Assembly (NCBI GenBank): GCA_964533185.1
Contig: CAZHLD010000001.1
Coordinates: 124,001-188,000, forward strand
Length of the DNA: 64,000 bases
Direction of reading: 5' to 3'
Origin: CAZHLD01 sp964533185
GTDB lineage: Bacteria > Acidobacteriota > Terriglobia > Acidiferrales > UBA7541
Part shown: piece after piece, positions 8,206 to 16,594 of the stretch
Position numbering within the stretch: position 1 is the first letter of the stretch
How the letters are laid out: the number at the start of each line of letters is the position of its first letter
The notes under the pieces: generated by a model
The model's database searches: none
What the model was told of the DNA's origin: nothing
What the model saw: the letters and a program-made list of their open reading frames with translations, nothing else
Made by a program: the position numbers and the translations under genes

Positions 8206-9669
8206 TTACGGTATGCGCTTCCGCACCTTTTTGGCAATCAGCACCGGGTTCGGCGTGCTCTTGAACAACAGACCGCGCAGCGACACGGTATTGCCGTCCG
8301 CAAGGCCGGTCACTCCTGTTATGCCGCCTTCGAACTCGGTCGCGGCCTGCGTCTGCACCTGGATCTGCGTGATCCCGGCGGCCGTGAACAGGCTTGGCAG
8401 TCCGCCGGTTCCGCCGACGTTGAAGTTCGGCGGCGCCGGTGCGCCGAACACTTTCGCCGTGAACCGCGTTTCTCGCAGCCGCACGCGGTCGGTGTTGATG
8501 GTTGTGCCCGAAGAGCTCGACCCTCGCCGCACCTGCACCGTTTGCCCGGGCAGCAGTTGCGCAGTATCCGTCGCATTTTCGAATGCGCCCTTCAACCCCG
8601 CGAGGATCGTCAGGCCATTGTCGTCCACCCGGAAGAAGCCGGGGGGAACAGTGCCTGGGATCATCACCGTCAGCACGTTGCCCACCTCAATGCCGGCCAC
8701 GTTCCGCATCTCTTCGATCAGCACCATCTTGAATTGTGTCGGGCTGTCCACCGACACCACGACGCCGTCCAGCTCATCGTCGGCAACGTTGTCCTCCAGC
8801 TCGACCTTCTTGGCCAGCAGCGTGCCCGCGGCCAGGCTGGCCATCATCCTCAGGTCCACTTCCACCGACTGCCCGTTCTGCACGCAGGTAAAGTTGTTCA
8901 CCACGCATGGCGGCGTGCCTTCGTCAAAGTCCTCGAAGACCGTCATGTTGTCCACTCTGATGGTCAGGTTTCCTCGCGTCGTTTGCAGTGTGAACTGGTT
9001 GTTCGCGGCGTCCTTGTTGGCCACCACACCCGACACGTCTTCGATCTCGTGCAGCTCGCCCAGAGGCCGTCCCGGCAGCGGCAGTTGCATCACAACCAGC
9101 GCACCGGTCGCGTTGAAGTCCACTCCCACGCCGCTGGTGATGATGTTGTTCAGGTTCACATCCACCAGGAAGCCGGTCGGCGTGTTGGCCACGATGGTCA
9201 CCGGGAACGGCGCCCCCGAATACGTCACCGAGCCGGACACGGCTGGCTTGATCTCGCACACGGCGCCTACGGCGCAATTTCCGCCAGGAATAGGGATCGG
9301 CGCGCCGGTGTCGTTCTTAAACGTCAGCTCCGGATTTGCAAACGTGAACGTGATACTGCTGTAGGTGCCCGCCGGCACGTTGACTGCGGTCAGGAACGCG
9401 GCTTCGGTCTCCAGCCGTTTCACTTCAATCTGGATCGGAGTACTAACCAGCGACACATTGCCCGGGTTCAGCGTCGCGCCGGTGATGGTCACTTCAAACG
9501 AGATCACCGTCACGCCCGCCGGCGGCGTGTCGGTCACCGCAACACTCACGGTTGAGGTACCCGGCCCTGGGGGCGGGTTCCCTCCGCCGATTTTGTTGCT
9601 TCCACATCCTGCGACCAGCGCGGTCAGGAACAAAACCAGCAAAGCAGACAGCAAACGCCTCGTATTCAC
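8206..9669 (-). CDS. Lipoprotein with DUF4382-like and DUF5666-like domains
   Basis: The N-terminus is a lipoprotein signal: basic NTRR, a hydrophobic stretch and lipobox LVAGC, so Cys22 or a close residue is lipidated. A Gly/Pro linker is followed by a beta-rich domain (VSVAVTDTPPAGVTVISFEV) resembling DUF4382, which is common in acidobacterial lipoproteins. The second half holds repeated beta segments with NGQSVEVD and GQTVQVRR-like motifs resembling DUF5666. No catalytic motif is seen and the function is unknown; a structural or carbohydrate-binding role at the outer membrane is possible. The gene converges on the sigma/anti-sigma operon. Confidence 0.85.
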   Translation of the reverse strand: MNTRRLLSALLVLFLTALVAGCGSNKIGGGNPPPGPGTSTVSVAVTDTPPAGVTVISFEVTITGATLNPGNVSLVSTPIQIEVKRLETEAAFLTAVNVPAGTYSSITFTFANPELTFKNDTGAPIPIPGGNCAVGAVCEIKPAVSGSVTYSGAPFPVTIVANTPTGFLVDVNLNNIITSGVGVDFNATGALVVMQLPLPGRPLGELHEIEDVSGVVANKDAANNQFTLQTTRGNLTIRVDNMTVFEDFDEGTPPCVVNNFTCVQNGQSVEVDLRMMASLAAGTLLAKKVELEDNVADDELDGVVVSVDSPTQFKMVLIEEMRNVAGIEVGNVLTVMIPGTVPPGFFRVDDNGLTILAGLKGAFENATDTAQLLPGQTVQVRRGSSSSGTTINTDRVRLRETRFTAKVFGAPAPPNFNVGGTGGLPSLFTAAGITQIQVQTQAATEFEGGITGVTGLADGNTVSLRGLLFKSTPNPVLIAKKVRKRIP

Positions 9670-9882
9670 ACAGCCTCCCTATGACCTGGATTTCGCGGCA
9701 TGTGGGTATGATGCAACCAGTTGACCTTCGGAGGCGCGGTTAAGTTCTTTTTTAGCAATACCCGGACGCTAAGTCAATCGTACAGGCGTGTAAGAAATTC
9801 TGCCTGCGCAGAGAATCTACCGTCGAAAAATCCCGCACGCAAACCGGCGCGGCATCGAACTGCGGGGTTGCCCGGGCGTTGC
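9670..9882. other. Intergenic region upstream of the lipoprotein gene
   Basis: This 213-bp region holds the presumed minus-strand promoter of the DUF4382 lipoprotein and the 3' flank of kbl. A weak GC stem followed by five T residues (minus strand, about 9825-9865) may end the kbl transcript. No RNA gene or family repeat was found. Confidence 0.35.
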
Positions 9883-11082
9883 TCAGACGATGCCCAGGCT
9901 CTTCCCAACTTCAGCCAGGATGTCCGCGGCCTTCTCCAGGTCCGCCCTCTTGTGTGTCGCCGTGACGATCGCTCGCAACCGCGCCTTGCCTTCCGCCACC
10001 GTCGGATAGCCCACCGCCGGGGCGTACACGCCCGCATCAAACAGCTTCCGCGAAAACTCAAACGCCTTTGCCGCTTCACCCACGTGGATCGGCGTAATCG
10101 GCGTCTCGCTTGCCCCGGTCGAAAATCCCCGCTTCTTAAGCAGTCGCTTGAAGTGCTTCGTATTCGCCCACAGCTTTTTGATCAGCTTCTCTCCGTCCGG
10201 CGAGTCCAGCAGCGCAAACGCCGCCTGGCACGTCGCCGTCACCGACGGGGGGTGCGAAGTTGAAAAAAGGAACGGCCGGCCGCGGTGGTAGAGCCACTCA
10301 ATCAAATCCCGCGACCCGCACACGTACCCGCCCATCGCTCCGATGGCCTTGCTCAGCGTTCCCACCTGGATGTCCACTCGCCCGTGGCAGCCCAAGTGGT
10401 CCACCGTTCCCCGCCCGCCGCGTCCCAGCACGCCCGAAGCGTGCGCGTCGTCCACCATCATGATGCAGTTGTACTTCTCGGCCAGCTCGCACAGCTCCGG
10501 CAGCGGCGCAATGTCGCCGTCCATCGAAAAGACGCCGTCCGTGATCAGCAGCTTCCGCCCGTTCCAGTTTGCCGTCTCCAGGCAGATCCGTTCGCAGTCG
10601 GCCACATCCTTGTGCTTGAAAACTTTAATCGTCGCCTTCGACAGCCTGCAACCATCAATGATCGACGCATGGTTCAACTCATCGGAAATAATCAGGTCGT
10701 CCTTCCCCAGAATCGCCGCCACCGTTCCTGCATTTGCCGTGAAGCCCGACTGGAACACCACGCACGCCTCGGTGTTCTTGAACCGCGCAATTTGCTCCTC
10801 GAGCGCCATGTGGATCTTCATCGTGCCGGCAATTGTCCGCACCGCGCCCGCGCCCACGCCCCATTGCCGCGTCGCCTCAAGCGCCGCCATCCGCAGCGCC
10901 TTGTTCGTCGTCAAACCCAGGTAGTTGTTGGAGCTGAGGTTGATCACCTCGCACCCGTCGAAATTCGCCACCGGCTTCTGTTCGCTCTCCAGCACCCGCA
11001 GCCGGAAGTACAGTCCCTTCGCCTTCAACTCCTCGAGCTGTTCATGCAGAAACCCCAGCCTGCTGCTCGTTGCCGTCGTCAT
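9883..11082 (-). CDS. kbl: Glycine C-acetyltransferase (2-amino-3-ketobutyrate CoA ligase)
   Basis: This PLP enzyme cleaves 2-amino-3-oxobutanoate with CoA to glycine and acetyl-CoA. The start chosen at MTTATSSRLGFL gives 399 residues, as in characterised Kbl; the upstream in-frame extension merely translates the intergenic repeat. Visible motifs are NNYLGL, GTMKIHMALEEQIA, FQSGFTANAGT, DELNHASIIDG, MVDDAHASGVLG, and the PLP lysine in GTLSKAIGAMGG. It follows tdh on the minus strand with about 80 bp between them, containing repeat A2. The two genes make the threonine-to-glycine degradation operon. Confidence 0.96.
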   Translation of the reverse strand: MTTATSSRLGFLHEQLEELKAKGLYFRLRVLESEQKPVANFDGCEVINLSSNNYLGLTTNKALRMAALEATRQWGVGAGAVRTIAGTMKIHMALEEQIARFKNTEACVVFQSGFTANAGTVAAILGKDDLIISDELNHASIIDGCRLSKATIKVFKHKDVADCERICLETANWNGRKLLITDGVFSMDGDIAPLPELCELAEKYNCIMMVDDAHASGVLGRGGRGTVDHLGCHGRVDIQVGTLSKAIGAMGGYVCGSRDLIEWLYHRGRPFLFSTSHPPSVTATCQAAFALLDSPDGEKLIKKLWANTKHFKRLLKKRGFSTGASETPITPIHVGEAAKAFEFSRKLFDAGVYAPAVGYPTVAEGKARLRAIVTATHKRADLEKAADILAEVGKSLGIV

Positions 11083-11105
11083 GTCTGCCTTTGCCTCTCC
11101 GACGC

Positions 11106-11151
11106 TATCATTCTGAGGCCCGATGATTTCTATCGGGTCGAAGAATCCCTC
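11106..11151 (+). repeat. Family A hairpin repeat, copy A2
   Basis: It lies inside the tdh-kbl operon spacer. Arms ATTCT/AGAAT flank the core stem CCCGAT/ATCGGG with a 7-nt loop. Sitting within an operon, it could shape mRNA stability between the two cistrons. Confidence 0.75.
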
Positions 11152-11161
11152 CGCTCTTCCT

Positions 11162-12047
11162 TCACCGCACATTCCCATTCGGATAAAACAGCACCTTGCT
11201 CGCCTGCCCTCCCTCCAGCATCTCGAATGCGCTCTGGAAATCATCCAGCGGCATGCGTTCCTTGAACAGCGGCTCCAGGTTCAGCCGTCCCGCCTTCAGC
11301 AGCGACGTCATCTGCTCCCACGTCCCGAACATCTTCCGCCCGTAAATCCCCTGCACCGTCGCGCCCTTGAAGATGATGTCCGCCACCAGGTCAAACGTCA
11401 CCGGCTGGCTCGGCACGCCCAGCAACGACGCGCGCCCGCCCGCCCGCAGCATCTGGAAACCCTCGTGGATCCCCTTGGGGTTTCCGCTCATTTCCAGCAT
11501 CACGTCCACGCCCGTCCCGCGCGTCGCGTCTTTCACCCGCTGTACCACATCCATCTCCGCCGGGTTCAGCGCCTCGTCCGCGCCCATCTTCTTGGCCATG
11601 CCCAGCCGGTGCGGGTTCACTTCCGTCGCAAAGATGGTCGAAGCTCCGCACGCCTTGGCCACCGCAATCGCCATCAACCCAATCGGCCCGCATCCAACCA
11701 CCGCCACTGTCCGACCCGCGATCGCCCCGGCCAGCACGGTGTGTACTGCGTTCCCCAGCGGGTCCATAATCGCCGCGTAATGCTCCGGGATCGCCGCGTC
11801 AATCTTCCAGATGTTGGTCGCCGGGATCTTCACAAACTCCGCAAAGCACCCGTCCGCGTCAATCCCCAGCACCTTCACGTTCTGGCAGATGTGCAACTGC
11901 CCCACGCGGCACTGGTAGCANNNNNNNNNNNNNNNNNNNNNNNNNNNNNNNNNNNNNNNNNNNNNNNNNNNNNNNNNNNNNNNNNNNNNNNNNNNNNNNN
12001 NNNNNNNNNNNNNNNNNNNNTCGCGTCTTCCTGAGTGCTTTCATCAT
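11162..12047 (-). CDS. tdh: L-threonine 3-dehydrogenase, interrupted by an assembly gap
   Basis: This zinc-dependent alcohol dehydrogenase-family enzyme oxidises threonine to 2-amino-3-ketobutyrate with NAD. The 5' end (MMKALRKTR) lies right of the N gap. After the gap the frame resumes with CYQCRVGQLHICQN, the last part of the structural-zinc cysteine set. Then come GCFAEFVKIPA, DPLGNAVHTVLAG, the Rossmann motif VVGCGPIGLMA, and FKGATVQGIYGRKMF. Compared with E. coli Tdh (341 aa) about 88 residues are missing, so a 100-N spacer is too short by some 160 bp and also shifts the frame. The catalytic zinc ligands are in the missing part. It is followed by kbl. Confidence 0.9.
11921..12020. other. 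Assembly gap (100 N) inside tdh
   Basis: A run of exactly 100 N. Protein homology implies that the true missing sequence is about 260 bp. Confidence 0.9.
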
Positions 12048-12170
12048 TGCGGTGGGCATCAACTCGCCTCGTGGTGGGCTACTGCTTTCCGGCGGGCTCC
12101 GGTTTCCGGCAGGCTCCGGCGAACCCGCGATGTTATCACACCGCTTCTGGCCTCAGAAACGCCCGCGCTC

Positions 12171-12213
12171 TTCGACTCTTCAACTCTTGCACTCTTTGAC
12201 TCTTGGACCCTTC
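12171..12213 (+). repeat. GACTCTT-type tandem repeat, copy F1
   Basis: Imperfect repeats of CTTCGACTCTT, CTTTGACTCTT and related words lie just beyond the 3' end of the M28 peptidase gene. A second copy is at 49007. Confidence 0.5.
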
Positions 12214-13816
12214 ACGGCTTCACCCTCTTCACCACCCCGATCTCCTCCAGCGCCTTCAAATACTCCACTACCGCCTCCAGCGGCACCGGCCCGTACTCGG
12301 CGCTCACCGCATCCCGTATCTGCTGCGCGTTCCTCTTCCCATCCGCAAAGTTCAGCACCTCGTACGCATACTCCTCTCCGCTCCCCCGCAGCCCCTGGTA
12401 CTGCAGCAGCTTCAGCTTCTTCGCCCTCTCCTCTCCATACTTGTCCTCAAGATAGTCATACCCAAACACACTCACAGGTCCCTTTATATCTGGATTCCGC
12501 ATGAAGGCCAGCGCCCCTCTATCCGGGGGCACGGGTGGCTCTAGCCTGGGCTGTGCGAAAAAGAAATCAAGCATAGCGTTCTTGACAAGGTTGCCATCCT
12601 CGGTGAACGCCCCCGGAGCAAAGTCATTGATTGAAGCAGCCAAAGCCATTTCATATTCAGCGAAAAAGCGGAGTAAGTTTCCAGCCTCAACGTATTCGAG
12701 CTGCTGGCGTAGCCTTACCGTAGTCGCCGCTCGAAGGAATCGTCGCAGCGGAATGATCTGAGTAACTTCCGTCGCGTTACCTGCATTGATCGTCGCCAGA
12801 AAATACCCGCTCGCCGCCCCGATAAACGCCGCCCTCTTCAACTTCGTCGGATCAATCATCGCCGGCGTATCAAGGTTCGTATGGATGTACCGGTCCGGCC
12901 AGTCGTTCAGGTAAATCACCGGAATCTTCCACGAACTGTCCGCGTACACCTCGTGGTCGCTCCCCATCGTAAACTCGGTCACCATCGCCTGCAGCGCTTC
13001 TTTTCCTCCCTCCGGCGCCACCAGCGGATACTTCGCCTTCCCCGTCGCCGCAAATTGGTACGACTGCTCATTCACAAACTCCGCAAACGCCTCCGCCACG
13101 TCATTTACAAACGACGGCAGGCTCATCGGTCCGCGTGTCACGTGAAAAACCGCCTTCGTCTCCGGCCCACCTCCCACCATGTCCATATGTATTGCCGATT
13201 TGATCCGCGCCGCAATGTCCGGCCGCGCATTGAGCAGCACCACCGTCCCTTCAATCTCCGGTGGCCACACAAACCGTATCGTCCGCGTCGGCCTCGCCAG
13301 CCGACCCTCGCTGATCAACTTCTGCAGCGTCCGCGCCACCTCCAGGATCGTCGCGCACCCGCTNNNNNNNNNNNNNNNNNNNNNNNNNNNNNNNNNNNNN
13401 NNNNNNNNNNNNNNNNNNNNNNNNNNNNNNNNNNNNNNNNNNNNNNNNNNNNNNNNNNNNNNNTGCCGCAGTTCCCACAACTCGCCAAACTCCGCATCCC
13501 ACGCCGGACGCGACCTCTGCGTCCCATAGAAAATCTTCCCGTCGGCCGGGAACTCGAGTATCTCCACCTTCTCCAGCCGGTACGCCCGTGCCCGCTCTGC
13601 GATCAGCTCTGCCGCCGCACGAAACGGCCGCGAGCCTCGCGTCCGGTGATTTCGCGAAATCCCTTCAATTGTCCGCTTGGCCGTTTCGCCGGAAAGCTCC
13701 TCCGCCAGCGCCGCCACGTCCTTCTCCGGCAGCAGCGGCGGCTTCTGCGCCGCCACGCTCGGAGTAATCGCCATCATCACCATGACCATCTGCAAATACT
13801 TTTTCACAATCCACAC
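12212..13816 (-). CDS. Secreted M28-family peptidase, interrupted by an assembly gap
   Basis: The N-terminus is a signal peptide (KKYLQMVMVMMAITPSVAAQ). The segment after the gap begins SGCATILEVARTLQKL, the tail of the M28 DNASG motif, and continues with IRFVWPPEIEGTVVLL, HMDMVGGG and TMGSDHEVYADSSWKIP followed by a conserved HTNLDT. These match zinc aminopeptidases of family M28. The C-terminal 60 residues look like a winged-helix module (DGKRNAQQIRDAV, VVEYLKALEEIGVV). The gap removes the first zinc-binding HxD region, so activity cannot be judged. The frame survives the 100 N only by chance, and the true gap is probably longer. Confidence 0.85.
   Translation of the reverse strand: MWIVKKYLQMVMVMMAITPSVAAQKPPLLPEKDVAALAEELSGETAKRTIEGISRNHRTRGSRPFRAAAELIAERARAYRLEKVEILEFPADGKIFYGTQRSRPAWDAEFGELWELRXXXXXXXXXXXXXXXXXXXXXXXXXXXXXXXXXXSGCATILEVARTLQKLISEGRLARPTRTIRFVWPPEIEGTVVLLNARPDIAARIKSAIHMDMVGGGPETKAVFHVTRGPMSLPSFVNDVAEAFAEFVNEQSYQFAATGKAKYPLVAPEGGKEALQAMVTEFTMGSDHEVYADSSWKIPVIYLNDWPDRYIHTNLDTPAMIDPTKLKRAAFIGAASGYFLATINAGNATEVTQIIPLRRFLRAATTVRLRQQLEYVEAGNLLRFFAEYEMALAASINDFAPGAFTEDGNLVKNAMLDFFFAQPRLEPPVPPDRGALAFMRNPDIKGPVSVFGYDYLEDKYGEERAKKLKLLQYQGLRGSGEEYAYEVLNFADGKRNAQQIRDAVSAEYGPVPLEAVVEYLKALEEIGVVKRVKP
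13364..13463. other. Assembly gap (100 N) inside the M28 peptidase gene
   Basis: Exactly 100 N. The flanks share no overlap, so sequence is really missing here, including the expected first metal-binding motif. Confidence 0.9.
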
Positions 13817-13830
13817 TCCCCATAGTTGGG

Positions 13831-13873
13831 TGTCATCCTGAGGCCATCCGATGAGGATGGCCGAAGGATCTCA
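13831..13873 (+). repeat. Family A hairpin repeat, copy A3
   Basis: The arms are the C/G version, ATCCT pairing with AGGAT, and the core is a perfect GGCCATCC/GGATGGCC stem. It lies between the divergent M28 peptidase and POT transporter genes. Together with A1 it shows compensatory change in the outer stem. Confidence 0.75.
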
Positions 13874-14062
13874 ACTATTTGATCGCCACCCACTCTTCCG
13901 TGCTCACATGCCTCGCCGATTCTACGTTGAATCCCTCCGGCCGCACCACGCCGTACATCGCCATTCCACAGCCTGGAAATGCTGGCAACCCCTCTCCCCT
14001 TCCGCTACAATCCCCGCCGGCTCAACCTTGCATCCAACCTCACATTGCCCGGGAGGCATCCC

Positions 14063-15400
14063 TTGAGCTTCTCCCAGCGCCTGCAGGAGATTCGCACCGG
14101 CTTCCAACCCGCCTTCTGGGTCGCTAACATCACCGAGCTGTTCGAGCGTCTCGCTTTCTACGCGCAGCAGGCCGTCCTCGTCGTCTATCTCCACGAAGTC
14201 CTCAAGTTTTCACAACAGGAGTCCGGCGACCTGACCGGCTTCTTTGGCGGCACTGTCTGGCTTCTTCCCATCCTCGGTGGCACCCTCGCCGACCGCTTCG
14301 GCTTCCGCCGTTCTCTCGCTCTCGCCTATCTCGTCCTGGGCACCGGCTATTTCCTGCTCGGTTCGCTTTCTGCTTCCTGGATGGCGCCGGTGCGCGAGTC
14401 CTTCCCCTTGTACTGGCTTGTTTTTGTCATTCTGTTCATCCCGGCTCTCGGCCCTGCGGTCATCAAGCCTTGCGTCGTCGGGATCACCGCCCGCGCTTCC
14501 TCCGAAAACGTCCGCTCCCTCGGTTACTCCATCTACTACACACTCGTCAACGTGGGCTCGACCTTTGGCCCTCTGACGGCCCTCGCCTTCCGCCAGCGGT
14601 TCGGCATCGAAAGCGTTTTTCGCGTCTGCGCTTTCACTGCCTTTGCCATGTGCCTCGCCACGCTTTTCTTTTTCAAAGAGCCACGGCAAGGCGAAGAAAA
14701 GAAAGTCGCATCCGTTGCGGAGGCCTTTCGCAATCTGTTCGCAGTTCTGATCAACGTCCGCTTCATGACCTTCCTCGTCATCTTTTCGGGTTTCTGGGTT
14801 ATGTTTTGGCAGGAATTCATCTCCTTGCCTCTCTACGTCCGCGGGTATGTGAATCCGGAATCCGATATCGAGCTTCTCCTCACCGTTGACCCGCTCGTTG
14901 TCATCCTTCTCACCATTCTTGTCAGCTACCTCTTCCGCAAGATGCGCGCCTTCCCTGCCATGACCCTCGGAGTTCTCGTCGCCACCTTCTGCTGGGTGCT
15001 TCTCGCCGTCAACGACCTCTCCTGGCAGGTCAACACCACCCTCAATCTGGGTTTCTTTTCCCTGCCCGTCCGCGGTTTCCCCGTCATCGGCGGAATCGCT
15101 TTGGCCGTCCTGGCCATCGGCGAAATCATCCAGTCCCCGCGCTATTATGAATACATCTCACGGCTTGCTCCCTCCGGCCAGCAGGGCGTTTACATGGGCT
15201 TCGCATTTCTCCCCATCGGCATCGGCTATTACATTGCTGGCGCACTCGGTGGCCGCCTCGTCCATCACTACGGCGAAGTTCTTCACAAGCCCCGGCAGAT
15301 GTGGTGGGTCCTCGTCGCAGTCGGCTTCCTCACCACCGTGCTGATGATCGTCTACAACCGCATCGTCAAGCCCGTGGACAATTCCCCATCCACCAGTTGA
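14063..15400 (+). CDS. POT/PTR2-type major facilitator transporter
   Basis: An inner-membrane proton-coupled transporter. It shows the POT-family opening ITELFERLAFYAQQAVLVVY, about twelve hydrophobic segments, and LGGTLADRFGFRRSL in the first cytoplasmic loop (MFS motif A-like). A TTG start at 14063 is chosen because GGGAGG lies 6 nt upstream; the ATG at 13979 would add 28 residues without membrane character. The length is about 445 aa, slightly short of typical peptide transporters. Probable substrates are di- or tripeptides, but POT members also carry other solutes. It is followed by a c-type cytochrome gene. Confidence 0.85.
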   Translation: MSFSQRLQEIRTGFQPAFWVANITELFERLAFYAQQAVLVVYLHEVLKFSQQESGDLTGFFGGTVWLLPILGGTLADRFGFRRSLALAYLVLGTGYFLLGSLSASWMAPVRESFPLYWLVFVILFIPALGPAVIKPCVVGITARASSENVRSLGYSIYYTLVNVGSTFGPLTALAFRQRFGIESVFRVCAFTAFAMCLATLFFFKEPRQGEEKKVASVAEAFRNLFAVLINVRFMTFLVIFSGFWVMFWQEFISLPLYVRGYVNPESDIELLLTVDPLVVILLTILVSYLFRKMRAFPAMTLGVLVATFCWVLLAVNDLSWQVNTTLNLGFFSLPVRGFPVIGGIALAVLAIGEIIQSPRYYEYISRLAPSGQQGVYMGFAFLPIGIGYYIAGALGGRLVHHYGEVLHKPRQMWWVLVAVGFLTTVLMIVYNRIVKPVDNSPSTS

Positions 15401-15469
15401 CGCCGGCTTCGAGAACAGTGATTCTTTCTTTTGCGCTGGGCTAGCCGGCAAGGTGAAGGACCATTTCGC

Positions 15470-15844
15470 ATGATGCGTAGGAAAATTCTCCTCTTCGTCT
15501 TCAGCAGCGTCGTCGCGACCTCTCTTCTGTTTGCCCAGTCTCCCGGGCCGAAGAAAAACCTGTCGGCACCCAAGTCCGCCCCCGCCCAGTCCAGCCTCAC
15601 CCCAGGCAAAAAGCTCTACGACGCCCAGTGCGCCATCTGCCACTTCAACGCGAGCACCGCCAAAAAAGTCGGCCCCGGCCTCAAGGGCCTCTCCAGGCGC
15701 GGCACCTTTGCCGACGGCAAGCCCGTCACCGACGACTCAATGCGTGTCTGGATTGAAAACGGTGGGAAGAACATGCCCGCCTTCAAGGGCATGCTCAGCT
15801 CTGAAGAAATTCGCGCCCTCGTCACCTACACAAAATCTCTGTAA
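15470..15844 (+). CDS. Small secreted c-type cytochrome
   Basis: This 124-residue protein has a signal peptide (MMRRKILLFVFSSVVATSLLF, cleavage after a Gln/Ser region) and one haem-binding motif, CAICH. A downstream NMPAFKGMLS segment supplies the likely axial Met, as in class I cytochromes c. The start ATG at 15470 follows an AAGGTGAAGGA ribosome-binding region. It would act as a periplasmic electron carrier. A strong terminator follows directly after the stop. Confidence 0.9.
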   Translation: MMRRKILLFVFSSVVATSLLFAQSPGPKKNLSAPKSAPAQSSLTPGKKLYDAQCAICHFNASTAKKVGPGLKGLSRRGTFADGKPVTDDSMRVWIENGGKNMPAFKGMLSSEEIRALVTYTKSL

Positions 15845-15846
15845 CG

Positions 15847-15867
15847 CCGGCCTCTGGCCGGTTTTTT
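15847..15867 (+). terminator. Rho-independent terminator after cytochrome c
   Basis: The stem CCGGCC (15847-15852) pairs with GGCCGG (15856-15861) around a TCT loop, and six T residues follow. It begins three bases after the cytochrome stop. Confidence 0.85.
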
Positions 15868-15920
15868 CTTCTGCCTTCTGAATCTGTTTCTGGTTGTCGC
15901 CCGTGTCCGGCCTGGCTCTT

Positions 15921-16571
15921 TTACTTCGTCGCTCCCTGCTTCGTCGGCCGCTCCACCAACGCCAGCGCCTCATCCGTGGTAATCAACCGCGCCCCCATCC
16001 CCTGCAGCTCTTCGAGCGTCCGTTTGCCGTCCTCCCGGTTCAGCGTCTCGATCGCATCGGTCACCAGCGCCACGCGGTGTCCCCGCTCGAGCAATCCCTT
16101 CGCCGCCAGCCGCACGCAGTATTCGGTCACCACCCCAAACACGACAAACTCTGGCCCCTTCGCCACTCCCGCCGACAGCCGCTCCAAAACCGTCTCCGTG
16201 TGCGGATTGTCGAAGACGTCCAGAGTTTGCTTCTCCAGGATCACCTGTTTGTACTTCCTCGGCTCCGCCGGCACTCTTGCCTCCGCCCGGTTTGCAATTC
16301 GCACGTAGTTGTCGGTCAGCGTCTCCGGGATGATCTCTGCCCCTGGCGTCCCGCGCAGGCAGTGCGGCGGCCACTGCTGGAACTCTTCGTCGTCCGGGCT
16401 GTGCACGTCGGCGTCCGATGCCAGAAACACTCGCCCATCTCTCGCCGCATCCACCAATCGCTTCAGGTTCGGGATCAGCTCCTCCGCCCCTGGCACGTAC
16501 AGCTTCCCGCCCGGCAGCATGAAGTCCACCTGCGTATCCACGTCCCAGAACACCACATCCCTGGCCGCCAT
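15921..16571 (-). CDS. Isochorismatase-family amidohydrolase, probable nicotinamidase
   Basis: The start at MAARDVVFWDVD (16571) gives about 216 residues; the longer frame only translates the 3' part of the upstream gene. The Asp-Lys-Cys triad is visible as the Asp in WDVDTQVDF, the Lys in LEKQTLDVF and the Cys in VVTEYCVRLAAKG. The gene follows nicotinate phosphoribosyltransferase with a 23-bp gap, which supports nicotinamide-to-nicotinate hydrolysis (PncA role) in NAD salvage. The sequence alone cannot exclude another isochorismatase-like hydrolase. Confidence 0.85.
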   Translation of the reverse strand: MAARDVVFWDVDTQVDFMLPGGKLYVPGAEELIPNLKRLVDAARDGRVFLASDADVHSPDDEEFQQWPPHCLRGTPGAEIIPETLTDNYVRIANRAEARVPAEPRKYKQVILEKQTLDVFDNPHTETVLERLSAGVAKGPEFVVFGVVTEYCVRLAAKGLLERGHRVALVTDAIETLNREDGKRTLEELQGMGARLITTDEALALVERPTKQGATK

Positions 16572-16594
16572 CTCTTCCTGCCTCTCTGCTGGGA

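Noticed and set aside
8213..9364. 383-codon plus-strand frame
   Set aside because: Opposite strand of the DUF4382 lipoprotein, which has a clear lipobox and domains; the plus frame has none.
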